Below, one piece after another: positions 44,342 to 53,982 of a DNA stretch of 64,000 nucleotides. The notes under the pieces were generated by a model. The model was not told the origin of the DNA, made no database searches, and worked only from the letters and a program-made list of their open reading frames with translations. The first letter of the stretch is position 1; each line of letters begins with the position of its first letter. Origin of the DNA: Eutypella sp. D-1 (taxonomy: Eukaryota > Ascomycota > Sordariomycetes > Xylariales > Diatrypaceae); the NCBI GenBank assembly GCA_023313575.1, contig JAJTTP010000035.1, forward strand, positions 62,001 through 126,000, in the 5' to 3' direction. The position numbers and the translations under genes are program-made.

Positions 44342-45973
44342 TCAAGCCCCGAAAAAAGGATATTCAACCGCTAAGTTGCCCGGGTCGACATCCGGCGAAC
44401 CGCACTGAAAAGAGGCAGGATCTGTAACATCGCCCCCAACGTACTTCTGGATAGTTGGGTAAGGACACAGACCTCTTGTGTTCCCTTCTGTGTCCGTGGC
44501 TGTGAGTGTGTCGGGGACTGTTCCATTTTCAACCCAGGCCACGAGCTGATCAAACGCGGTATTTGGCGCAGGCCCGGCCCCGGCAAAGCAGTGTGCAGCA
44601 CCGGGTGCCTCAAAAAACCGGAAGAATTCGTCTGCCGCGGGATCCAGTCCAAGAACTTGTTGGTAGTAGGCAATAGACCCATTAATGGGTATAGCCTCAT
44701 CGGCTAGACCATGCCATGCGATCATTTTACCTCCAGCAGCACGAAACAGCGACAGATCCGGATCTGCTGCGCCAGCCTCCGCGCCGTATTCCTTCTCGGA
44801 CTGATCCAGAAAGGAGAAGAATTGCTCGTCCGTCATCTGGGTGATGTCGAAGTCAAGATCTTTGACCAGAAAGTTGAGCCAAAAGCCCGAGAGGAGTTTT
44901 GACGCTGCAGGGGCACAGGTGCCGTTGGTCTGGCATTCAGTCATCACATAGGTGGTGGTAAGTGATGCATCCATGTTCAAGCCGAACCAGCCAACTTTGC
45001 CCGACTCGCTGCGCGGGCCATCCCATGCTGCCTGAACAACACGAGCCCCGCCCTCGGTGAATTCCATTTGTGTTCCATTGCAGTCGAAGTTCTTGCCCAC
45101 GACGCTGGAGGCTTCAAAGTTGCAAAGGAGCGGGCTTGCAATGACACCGTCCGTAACGCCATCGAGCGCATCACATGCGTCAATAGCCGCCTGGGTAAAT
45201 GCTTCAATTTCGCACGATGGTGGGTATACACCGATGTTGTTCATGACCTGTGAAGCCCAGTAGCCAGCCGGGACGAAGTTCTCCAAATTGATAGCCGGCG
45301 CCGCGGCCAAGATTCCATCGAAGTCTTCGGGGTATTTCTGTGCGATCATCAAGGCTTGTCGACCTCCCCCAGAACAGCCGCTGAAGTATGAAAACTTTGG
45401 CTGGGAAGCATAGAAGTCTTCAGTTACGGCTTTTGCGATAACGGCCATGTCGTGGAGAGACCTCGATGCCCAATCTCGGAACAGGTACAAATTGACATTT
45501 CCGGGACTCGTCAGCGCCCAATCGCTTGGATCTTCTGACGCAGCTTGACCCGTTTCGTGACCCGCATCAGTGCTGACGGCAACATCACCAGCGGCTACTG
45601 CTTGCGTCATGTAAATCGAGCCAAAACTAGCGCTGTAGCCTCCACCACCGAGTGCCTGCAGTCTTCCTGTCCACGACTGTGACGGGAGCCAAACTTGAAC
45701 GTTGATTGTGTCATTCCAACCTGGGTGGGTATAAGTTACAGTGACATTACAGAAACTGATGGTGTATCTTCCAGGTGCGCTGGAACCGGGTGCAATCGAA
45801 GCAGACGTATGGTTAAGCACGCTGTTGGCACTGACAGAGACCAGCTCGGATCCCAAGAGCGCGGGAAATGTAAAAGCACTAGGTGAGCATTCGGACGCGG
45901 GTGATAAGTTTGCACTACCAAATGATGATAAGAGCAAAACCGAGATTGCTGAAGAAATGCTGGGGAACCTCAT
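44342..45973 (-). CDS. Secreted tannase/feruloyl esterase
   Basis: A single exon of 543 residues; the frame continues upstream but the first ATG is 45973. Residues 1-22 form a signal peptide. The family (PF07519) is marked by GGGGYSASF at 109-117, the nucleophile elbow GCSGGGRQ with C200 and S201, the calcium-loop sequence DACDALDGVTDGVIASP at 266-281, the acid D425 in HGLADEAIP and the base H461 followed by C462 in AAHCFAGAGP. C200/C462 beside Ser/His give the CS-D-HC arrangement in which a disulfide ties the catalytic residues together. Multiple NxS/T sites suit secretion. Expected reaction: hydrolysis of galloyl esters (tannase) or feruloyl/hydroxycinnamoyl esters of plant cell-wall sugars, outside the cell. 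Which ester is favoured cannot be read from the sequence. All key residues are intact. Confidence 0.95.
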   Translation of the reverse strand: MRFPSISSAISVLLLSSFGSANLSPASECSPSAFTFPALLGSELVSVSANSVLNHTSASIAPGSSAPGRYTISFCNVTVTYTHPGWNDTINVQVWLPSQSWTGRLQALGGGGYSASFGSIYMTQAVAAGDVAVSTDAGHETGQAASEDPSDWALTSPGNVNLYLFRDWASRSLHDMAVIAKAVTEDFYASQPKFSYFSGCSGGGRQALMIAQKYPEDFDGILAAAPAINLENFVPAGYWASQVMNNIGVYPPSCEIEAFTQAAIDACDALDGVTDGVIASPLLCNFEASSVVGKNFDCNGTQMEFTEGGARVVQAAWDGPRSESGKVGWFGLNMDASLTTTYVMTECQTNGTCAPAASKLLSGFWLNFLVKDLDFDITQMTDEQFFSFLDQSEKEYGAEAGAADPDLSLFRAAGGKMIAWHGLADEAIPINGSIAYYQQVLGLDPAADEFFRFFEAPGAAHCFAGAGPAPNTAFDQLVAWVENGTVPDTLTATDTEGNTRGLCPYPTIQKYVGGDVTDPASFQCGSPDVDPGNLAVEYPFFGA

Positions 45974-47424
45974 CGTATGCAACAGAGGAAATGATAGGTT
46001 TTGCGGTCGAGTAGGAATAGGTTTTGTAGTTGAGCAGGAATTATTTTAAACGAAGATGAGTGAAGACGTTACGATGTATATATAAGTTTTCCGACAAGAG
46101 GCCTTCTGACATACTGTGCCTATACCAGTATCCTTACTACATCCGAATGGCGGGATATTCATCGAGCCATCCAGCTTATCCTAATTAGAAGAGAGAACTT
46201 TGCGTAGAGTGCTAAGAACTAAACATAGGGGTTGGCGCCTTTACAGCCCTATTGCCGACTTCTAAGGAGTTGACTACTATACGACTATACTAGAACTTAC
46301 TGATTGCATAATACGGCTATACGTTCTGCGACAGATTTACCTGCTTTGAAATACGGCTATACGAACTAGCTCAAGAGGACTAGGTGTGTGCGATAAAGCC
46401 GAAGGAGATAATTCACTAGGATTGAAGCTCATTATGTCCACCAACGTTGATCTTGACAATCCTCTTAGATAAAACTGCAACAACTAGTAATGGTGCATGA
46501 ATAAATGATCTGTATACATGTAGCTAATCTCTATAGTTGATAAGGCAAGACGGTGTTTTTCAAGTTGTTCGGAATTTTCTAACAAGTCTTCCAGCTTGTT
46601 TTCGCCTTCTAAATGTTCAAGGATCAAAATGTAGTCTTAAATCTGTAAGGCTGAGGCCATGTTGAAGGGTAATATGGATACATATTCGGCACACTAACGC
46701 TCAGTAGCTAGTGGGAGTTTGACGCTAAGCGATACGGCTCGATACGGCGATACGACGATACGGCAATACGGCGATACGGCTCCATACGGCTCGGTACGAC
46801 TCAATGCGACGGAATCATCTTGTATATGCGTACTACCCTGACTTTAAGTGGCCCTGTTTTATTTTATTTGATCCGCGTAGGAGATGGTGAACCAGTATTT
46901 TCCACCTGAGCGATTCAAATGTTGAAACTGCCCAGACTTTGCTATATCAACCGATCACAGGCTTTAGTAGTGTCTAGTTTATATTCGTTCTTGTTCCTGT
47001 TTCCACCATGTTTTGCACCAGTGTTGCTAGTACCACATCTGCGTGCAATCCTTTTCTATCCAGTCACCCAAAATGGCAGAGTTAAAAAAACCAAAAAAAG
47101 AAAAAAAAAAGAAAATAAAACAAGAGAAATCAGTTGTTAAAAGAGGTTCCTACCTCTGGAACCATTCACCCTCAGTTTCAGCCGCGATTTCCTTCATCCA
47201 TTAATACTTTCTTATGACCTCTTTGACTGCGTAGCGCATGGTAACGAAGACCTCCTTTTGCTTTCCGCTGGTTATTGGTGGGTTGTATAAGTCCCGTCGC
47301 ATTAAGTCACCACCCTCTTGCTCTTTGATTTGTCCCAACTGACATAAGAGTTCATTCAAGCCTCAGTTGAGTCTGCCCGCTGCTGCGCCCGGGCTTCAGA
47401 GTCCTGACTTATGCTATCTAAAAA
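45974..47424. other. 1.45 kb intergenic with ATACGGC repeats
   Basis: This is the promoter side of the tannase gene. It holds no protein gene I can support. ATACGGC units occur singly at 46310-46370 and in a cluster at 46731-46809, and an A-rich purine tract runs from 47084 to 47126. Confidence 0.5.
46731..46809. repeat. ATACGGC degenerate short tandem repeat
   Basis: About eight near-copies of GATACGGC, with single-base changes such as GATACGAC and CATACGGC, at 8-12 bp spacing. The same heptamer appears twice at 46310-46370 within ATACGGCTATACG. Confidence 0.85.
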
Positions 47425-48077
47425 TCGTACATCGGTGCCCTCTGCAGTACATATCTACACGTGCCTAGGGCGCATCATTCGCGGGATGCAGGCCGAACAC
47501 CACTCACTGATCCAGCCGCAAAAGAACTTACAGGAATATTCGATTTAGTAAACGTACTTCCCTTCGGTATACAAGGCGGCTCTGCCGCGCTTATGGTCAC
47601 TGGCAGCCACGAGACACCCGCCGAAGGCATTATGGCCGCGGGACTTCTCCTTCAGATCATCATGTTTAGACTTTTTGCCGCAACGGCGGTCATTTTCAAG
47701 GAACGCATAGACCGCGATCCGACACCCGAGTCCTATGTAGGCGGCGCCTCTTGGGAAAGAAGCATGCGCATGCTGTTTTCTGCCAGCGCGCTGATGATGG
47801 TACGGCCGTTGTCGTGGAATCTGTTATAGGTAACGATGGATATCCCTCAAAACACGAGTGGACTCAGCACATACTCGATTCGAAGTTTATGGTCATGGTT
47901 ATGACTATGTGCTCTATCGGGCATCCGGCTTGGGTTATGGAGGGAAAGCTCGAGGCTGGAGGCCAGTATTTAAGCGATAACGCTCTTGGCTATTTTGTTT
48001 GGGTTTGGAGCCTGTATTATAGGGAAGGACAGATAGAAATGCTCGAGATATCTAGACAGAGATGGGGGAGTGAATAG
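47425..48077 (+). pseudogene. RTA1-like lipid-translocating protein, truncated and frameshifted
   Basis: Three frames each hold a piece of the RTA1 (PF04479) membrane-protein family in the right order. First comes HIYTCLGRIIRGMQAEHHSL. After a frame change near 47520-47530 follow LTGIFDLVNVLPFGIQGGSA and LLLQIIMFRLFAATAVIF. After a second change near 47800-47830 comes ESVIGNDGYPSKHEW with a final membrane-like part. The gaps between pieces are too short for introns. The first two or three membrane helices are missing upstream. RTA1 proteins are seven-helix membrane proteins linked to resistance to 7-aminocholesterol and to stress. This copy cannot make an intact one; it is a relic. Alternative: very bad sequence quality, but the surroundings read cleanly. 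Confidence 0.75.
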
Positions 48078-48457
48078 ATTTGAGATGTCCTTGCACATGT
48101 TGATGCTACTTGCCAAGCCTGGTACCCGCTTGCCCCTTATACAGCCCTGAAGGTTATGCCAAGGGGCTATTTTAGTCCAGTACTTACCTAGTTGCCTAGG
48201 CTGCCTACCTAGGTAGGTAATATTCTAGTAGTTAGCCCTGATTCATGTCCCTAGGTTAGATGTATGTATGTATGCGCTGAAACGTCGAGTCCTCACTCTT
48301 AAACTTATCTCCAATCTATTTACACGCTCTTAGATCGTCCATCTTGTTTCTCGCAGTTATAAACTAATCGGCATCCGAAAGCACATAAGAACGAGACTTA
48401 CTTGACAAACATTAAGCAAGTGTGTAATAAAACGTCTCAAAGGCGAAAGAGTTCTCG
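48078..48457. promoter_or_regulatory. Upstream region of Zn2Cys6 regulator
   Basis: 380 bp without a gene. It contains a CCTACCTAGGTAGG palindrome at 48204-48217 and ends in the leader of the regulator. Confidence 0.45.
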
Positions 48458-49868
48458 ATGCGATTGCGAAAGTCGCATAGGAAATCGCGTAATGGATGCG
48501 TAGGTATGTAACTTATGCGCCTTCTTAAATGTCGTCTTGTACAATCGGAAAAAAAGTCTTACGCAAACGTGTAATGAAGTGTGCAAACAACGCCATATCA
48601 GATGCGACGAGGGCCGTCCATCTTGTATTAACTGTACTACTACCGATCGGGTGTGCTCCTTTCTGCGCACACCGGTCCGTCGCCATGGCGTTGTGTCTCC
48701 GTCATCCTCGCCATCGCCGCCTATAGCTTCTACAGCATCGGCCTCTACAGCATCAGTCTCTACAGCACCAGCCTCTACAGCATCGACCTCAACACCATTA
48801 ATCTCCATCCAATCCACCGCTTCAGTTGCTGCTTCTCCCCCAAATTTCTGGCAGGCCCCTGAGACTACCCCGGACACCCCGTACACACCAGATACCAATG
48901 AAAGTGGTGCCTCCTTCCAATCACCTTCGCCTGCCGTCCCGCAAGAGATCAATTTTCAGCACCTCATATTGCTGCACCACTTGGAAAATGAAATATTCAG
49001 GTCGCCTGACGCTATTGTATGGGCAGATGCCCAAAACGCTCAGGTTTGCTATGAGGCTATCTTCAAATCTGCCGTCTCGGCACCCTACCTGATGTACGAG
49101 TTGCTGGCGTTCTCCGCGCTTCATCTCAGCACGGTCTGCCTCGACGATGCCGGGAAGACGAAATACACCCACCAGGCTGCCGAGCTTCAGACACGCGCGC
49201 TGACGCTTTTCAACGCGACAAGGCCGGAACTGCGCAGCGAGAACTGCGCGGCCTTGCTCGTCTTCTCTTCGCTGCTCGGCATGCATACGCTGTTCGACGC
49301 GGTGACATCGTACCGCGACGTCCCCGATTTCCTAGATAAGATCATTGGGTATCTGAAGCTGCACCGCGGCGTGCGTGCCATCACGAACCAGAGCTGGGAC
49401 GTGTTGCGCAATAGTGAAGTAATACAGCATTGCATCGATCCGATCGAGTCTAGCGACGAGCTGTACCAACGACAGGAGAACGCGGCGAACGAATGCGATA
49501 CGCTGTCGAGCCTCCTCGAAACTTGGTGCGATGAGCTTGGCCCGGGCCCGTACAAGGCTTGTCACGAGGCTGTCAAGGCACTGCGCTGGGCCTTTGGCTT
49601 ACATCGCGCTCTCCCTAAACCGTATCCTTTGCATATCACCATGGCCTGGCCCGTCATGCTCTCCGTTGAATTTATTGAGCTCCTGGAACAACGGCAGCCA
49701 GTATCCTTGGTAATCCTCGCACACTGGGCCATGCTGCTTCACGCCCATCGCGAATTCTGGGTGTTTGGCGACGCGGGGCGAGTTATAATAGAGTCCCTTT
49801 CCAGATATGTCGGCAGCTATTGGGATGATTGGCTAGCTGTGCCGAAAGATGCATTGGATAATACATGA
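48458..49868 (+). CDS. Zn(II)2Cys6 transcription factor (Upc2-like type)
   Basis: Exon 48458-48503 and exon 48580-49868, joined by a 76 bp GTATGT...GAAG intron, give 444 residues. The splice is decisive. It produces RKSHRKSRNGCVVCKQRHIRC with cysteines at 14, 17, 24, 31, 34 and 41, the exact Cys-x2-Cys-x6-Cys-x6-Cys-x2-Cys-x6-Cys pattern. Reading the unspliced frame instead gives an abnormal CxxxC. A Ser/Thr/Ala repeat linker follows (about 60-95), then a fungal transcription-factor-like helical region: LHHLENEI, YEAIFKSAVSAPYLMYELLAFSALHLS and CAALLVFSSLLGMHTLFDA. This resembles the Upc2-like sterol-regulator group in layout, but the target is unknown. The nearest neighbour upstream is the RTA1 relic. 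A role in regulating the tannase/transporter genes is only a guess. Confidence 0.92.
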
Positions 49869-51102
49869 CAAGGCCCGGGTCCTTCTTCTTTTTCTTGAAG
49901 TATTTTACTGATTTACTCGGGTTACAACGCTAGTAATATGCGGTATTCAAGATACCAACCTGTAAAGAGAAAATCACGTTGGGACTTCGAATTCCAAAGA
50001 GAGAGGAAGGCCGCTGCTTAGCCGCTTCCGGACCCTCTAGGCCGGCGGCCTCACAACGACGGTCGAGCAACAGCTGGAATGTTTTAGGGGCCAACCGAAC
50101 CATCCAGACCGCTTAACAACTTAAAACTAAGTTTTGTGGCTGTGCTGCTAGTTCTCGGAGGCATCCGATAAGGCGTGCGCCTAGACCCCTCAACATTTGC
50201 CACAAGCCACAGAAACCACTCCCTTGGCCCCTGCCAAACCAGCGGGCGCAGGGCGCTTGACTAGATCGGGATTAGATCTCGCAGGATCCTGATGCGTCTG
50301 CGTTAGAATAGTGTGGGGCCTGCCGGCACGCGTTTTGGATTGGGCGCATAGTTGACATCATCATCGTATGTACGTAACCTTTACAGACTTAAAGTTGCAG
50401 GGCAAGAGGGCTCCCTCCTTGCCTCCCCTCCTGGTTCCCTCCAAAAACTTCCAAGGTTTAGTTGACGACATTGGGACAAGAATGCCACCAAGATCTGAGT
50501 TGTCACACACTAAATTCTTCAATGCATAGGTACTTAAGCATGCTAGGTATATAGTTAGGTAGAAGTAACTTGAATCCCGGTTTTCTGCAGCGCACTATCC
50601 ATCATCACCGGACGGAGAAAAAGTACGGGAGAACCAGAATAAAAAAAGATTAAATATCACAAAGACCGTCCACCCGACAACACCTACAACCATACCCTAG
50701 ATTCTTTTTTTCTACATTGTAATTTATTTTATCTTCTATGCACTGGAATGTCGTGTTGCCTTAGGGAGCTTTTTTAAGTAACCTTCGTTTGTTTCACACC
50801 CCGGACGTGCACCGGACGTATACCTCACGACCTCCTAGTGAACGTACCTGGGTATACCTACCTCCTCCGACTCACCTAGTATCAACAACCTCTATCATCA
50901 TTTCCAGTCAACGCCGACGCATTTGTCAACGCTCTCGGTTGGATTGACTTGTTTAAGCAAATACAGTTGCCTTTCCGCACTTACCCACAAAACACTCGAC
51001 CTTTCCTTTTATCAACCTAGATTACGACACCAACACACCTAGAAACGAGCCGATTTTGATATCACCTTTGCGTGAATCGCCTCGACCAGCAAATCCACCA
51101 CG
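49869..51102. promoter_or_regulatory. Upstream region of DUF4112 gene
   Basis: 1.2 kb without a gene. The last 250 bp are pyrimidine-rich (CACCTAG, TTTCCTTTTATCAACC), typical of a fungal 5' leader. Confidence 0.45.
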
Positions 51103-52091
51103 ATGACTAGTTTCATCGTCAAGAAGGTGTTCAAGGAGTACGCGAAGAACAATTTCGGCACAGAGGTACGCGGAGAGCCGCCTTAACCAGCGATAGCGAG
51201 TATTAGCTAGCCTGTCGCACTGAAACTGACGTGCCTATTACAGGACCCCTACTTCGAATATGTTCCCGCGACGAGGCTTGACGGCACGCCGACCGGCAAA
51301 GTGAAGAAGGTTAAGAAGGCTCTGCCGCCGGGCATCTCCGAGCACGACGCCCAGGTCTTGACCAAGATGAAGAGAAGGGCCTACAGACTAGACTCCGGGC
51401 TGTTCAGCTTCTGCGGAACGCGCCTGGGCTGGGAAAGTGTGATTGGCCTAGTTCCTGTGTAAGTGTCCCCGCTGACATCCTAGGGAGATTAGTCGTGTAT
51501 TAACAATAATCTCACAGGGCTGGAGATGTTATAGGCTTCCTCCTGGCCTTGATGGTCATCAACACCGCCAAGCAAATCGAGGGTGGGCTGCCGTTTACCC
51601 TAAAAGTGAAGATGTATATCGTGGCCCTGATTGACCTTATCATCGGGTTCGTCCCATTTGTCGGGGACGCCGCCGACGCCGTATTCAAGGCGAACAACCG
51701 CAACACGGTATCGCTCGAGGCCTATCTCCGCGAGAAGGGCAGGAAGAACCTGCGCAAGAGTGGTCTACCCATCCCGGATGTTGATCCCAGCGACCCCAAC
51801 GACGACCGGCTCGACACGTCGGCACACACAGGAACCTATCAAGAGGAGCCGATGATGTCTACGGCTAGAACCCGGACTGATCGGCGGCAGACGTCGGGAG
51901 GCGGTCCATCATCTGGGACTAGGGTGTCGAAGCCGGCCCCGGCGAGAGTTCACGATGACCAAAGGGGTGGCGAGTCCGGCGGAAGCGGAGGCTGGCTCGG
52001 TAGATTTGGCAGCGGCAGGAGCCGACCGGCTGATATCGAGACCGGCACCGTGGAGACTGAGAGGCCGATGCGGGAGTCTCGGCGACGATAA
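51103..52091 (+). CDS. DUF4112 membrane protein
   Basis: Three exons, 51103-51165, 51244-51458 and 51518-52091 (introns 78 and 59 bp; donors GTACGC and GTAAGT), give 283 residues in phase. After a basic N-terminus and LTKMKRRAYRLDSG, the DUF4112 core has two membrane segments that repeat a motif: IGLVPVAGDVIG near residues 88-99 and IGFVPFVGDAAD near 135-146, in hydrophobic stretches that probably form hairpins in the membrane. The second intron falls inside the first motif. Residues 160-283 are disordered, rich in Arg, Gly and Ser, and probably cytosolic. DUF4112 occurs in fungi and bacteria and has no known function. The duplicated VP-x-x-GD motif suggests an internal repeat. Confidence in the gene model is high. 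Confidence 0.93.
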
Positions 52092-53982
52092 CGCGGATGA
52101 AGTGCTGGTACCGGCAATAGGCTAGTCCACAGTAGAGTTGGCTACATGGATGCGGACCTTGGACAGATGCTGCACAAGTGCACGGGTGTTCGCTGAGGCA
52201 ACCCGGGGGTTCCTTTTATCATGACGTTACGATTCGGATGCTGCTTGGTTTGCTTTTTTTTTAATAATAGTGCGGAACTTGGAATGCCTAGCATGGAAGG
52301 AATGGCCCGGGTGTACGCGCGATACGACTTGCTTAAATGATACCAATAGCAGAATGATAATGAGAACCGATATCGGGGTTGGGCTAGACTTATATGTAGA
52401 AATTCTTTCAATAAGATTATCACTGGCTGACAACTTAGTTGTGAGGCTGAAGTATCCCTGCATGCAGCCGAAGCTGTGTTGCATGAACGGTACTTTACAC
52501 GGTACGAAGTACAAATGTCAGATTCCCTGATGCGAGAAGCGAAGAGCCGAGACGCGTTTCGGGGTTGGGGGCCAGGAGGCTTGATCACCTTACAACTCGA
52601 CATTGTATGTACATATCGTAGTAATAATGCTTAGCATACGTAGATCGACAGGAAGAATAGGCCGAGGTTACAAAGGGGAAGATAAGAGAACAATCGGTGA
52701 CTCATCGCGTCTTATTACATATTCCTAACGCGTTTAAGACCTCTGGTTACCCAATTCAATTGCCTACCATAATGCTGAGCCAACGCTTAGTGATAATGGG
52801 GACGGTGTTAGTCATAGAAAAGGTACCTAGGGAAGGCAAGGACGGGCGGCACGCGATGGGCAGATGGTGGATGGATGGGATCGAAGAAGCTCGGCCTTAA
52901 CATTAGGTATGTATGCCCGGGCGACAATGGGCTCGGGTATCATACAACACGGATCACAATATGTTCTGGTTTCGACCTCGGATTGGACTTCCCGGAGGCT
53001 AGCCACGCCATTCCAGTGTCGATAGTTAGTGTCTGTATGTAGCCAAAATTGTTTATCAGATCGAATATCGGATCTGATAATTCTGACTTGCGCCAAGTGC
53101 ATCGTTAGTTCATAGCGTCACAGGCAGGCAGGCAGCATCGCTGCTTTGACAAGAAGTCGCGTCTGGCTCGGGATATCCCTGTCTTCTTGTGCGCCGCGAT
53201 GAAGTACAGTACACTGTTTGATGGACTCCGCACTTATGTATGTATGTATGTAGCCCGATTTCAGGAGAGGGATGAAGAATGATCGATCCATGTATACCCT
53301 AGGTAGATATGTATAGTGCCCAAGAGGGATGGAAGCAAACCAAGAAGAACGCTATGTTAGTAATAACTCATTGTGGTACCTAAGTACTTAGTTTGCTTGG
53401 TTGCTTGGGTAGTGGCATTGGTGCTGCAAATTAGAGGATCCAAAACATGGCCAATGGCCAAACAGAAGAGCACAATCCGTTGAATAAGTGGTGGGTAGGT
53501 GAACAAGTGGGCAGGAGTGTGGGCAGATCGGCAGGGAGAACAGACAATTGTTCCTTGTACTCTCGTACCCAGAAAGCCCGGACTTAGCACCTTGGTGGAA
53601 AGAAAGAAGGTACGATTTAAATCTTGGTGGCGGGGTTTCTTCCCATTCTATGGTAATCGCGGTCCCGCAGCCCCGGAGACGCGTCGAGAGCCCCTTTCAG
53701 GTACTTAAAAGTGGATCACATATGTATGGATGGTCCGTGCATGTCGCGTCTCGAACTAAATAACGTGACTTGGCGGTAGGCCATTAAAAAGATCAATTCC
53801 TCCGGGCTAAAATACATTTTTCTTGCACACACATTCCATCATTCTATCTACCAACTCAATCTCGACAACAACTTTCACCTTGACTTGAAAATAACTATAA
53901 ACAACTGTCGAGAAACATAATACAAAGTCATTGCCAACCTTCTTCGACCTAATCCATCCTCAATTCAACCACATCTCACACA
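52092..53982. promoter_or_regulatory. Upstream region of ribonucleotide reductase small subunit gene
   Basis: 1.9 kb without a supported gene. It has ACGCGT-type sites near 52551, 52727 and 53679 and, before the ATG, a CT/CA-rich leader (53820-53975) of the sort seen in highly expressed fungal genes. Tetranucleotide GTAT repeats lie near 53236-53252. Confidence 0.5.
53679..53684. promoter_or_regulatory. ACGCGT (MCB-like) site upstream of RNR2
   Basis: GACGCGTC is centred about 300 bp before the RNR2 start codon. ACGCGT is the Mlu I cell-cycle box bound by MBF in yeasts, and RNR genes are classic targets. Only the site is seen; binding is inference. Confidence 0.45.
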
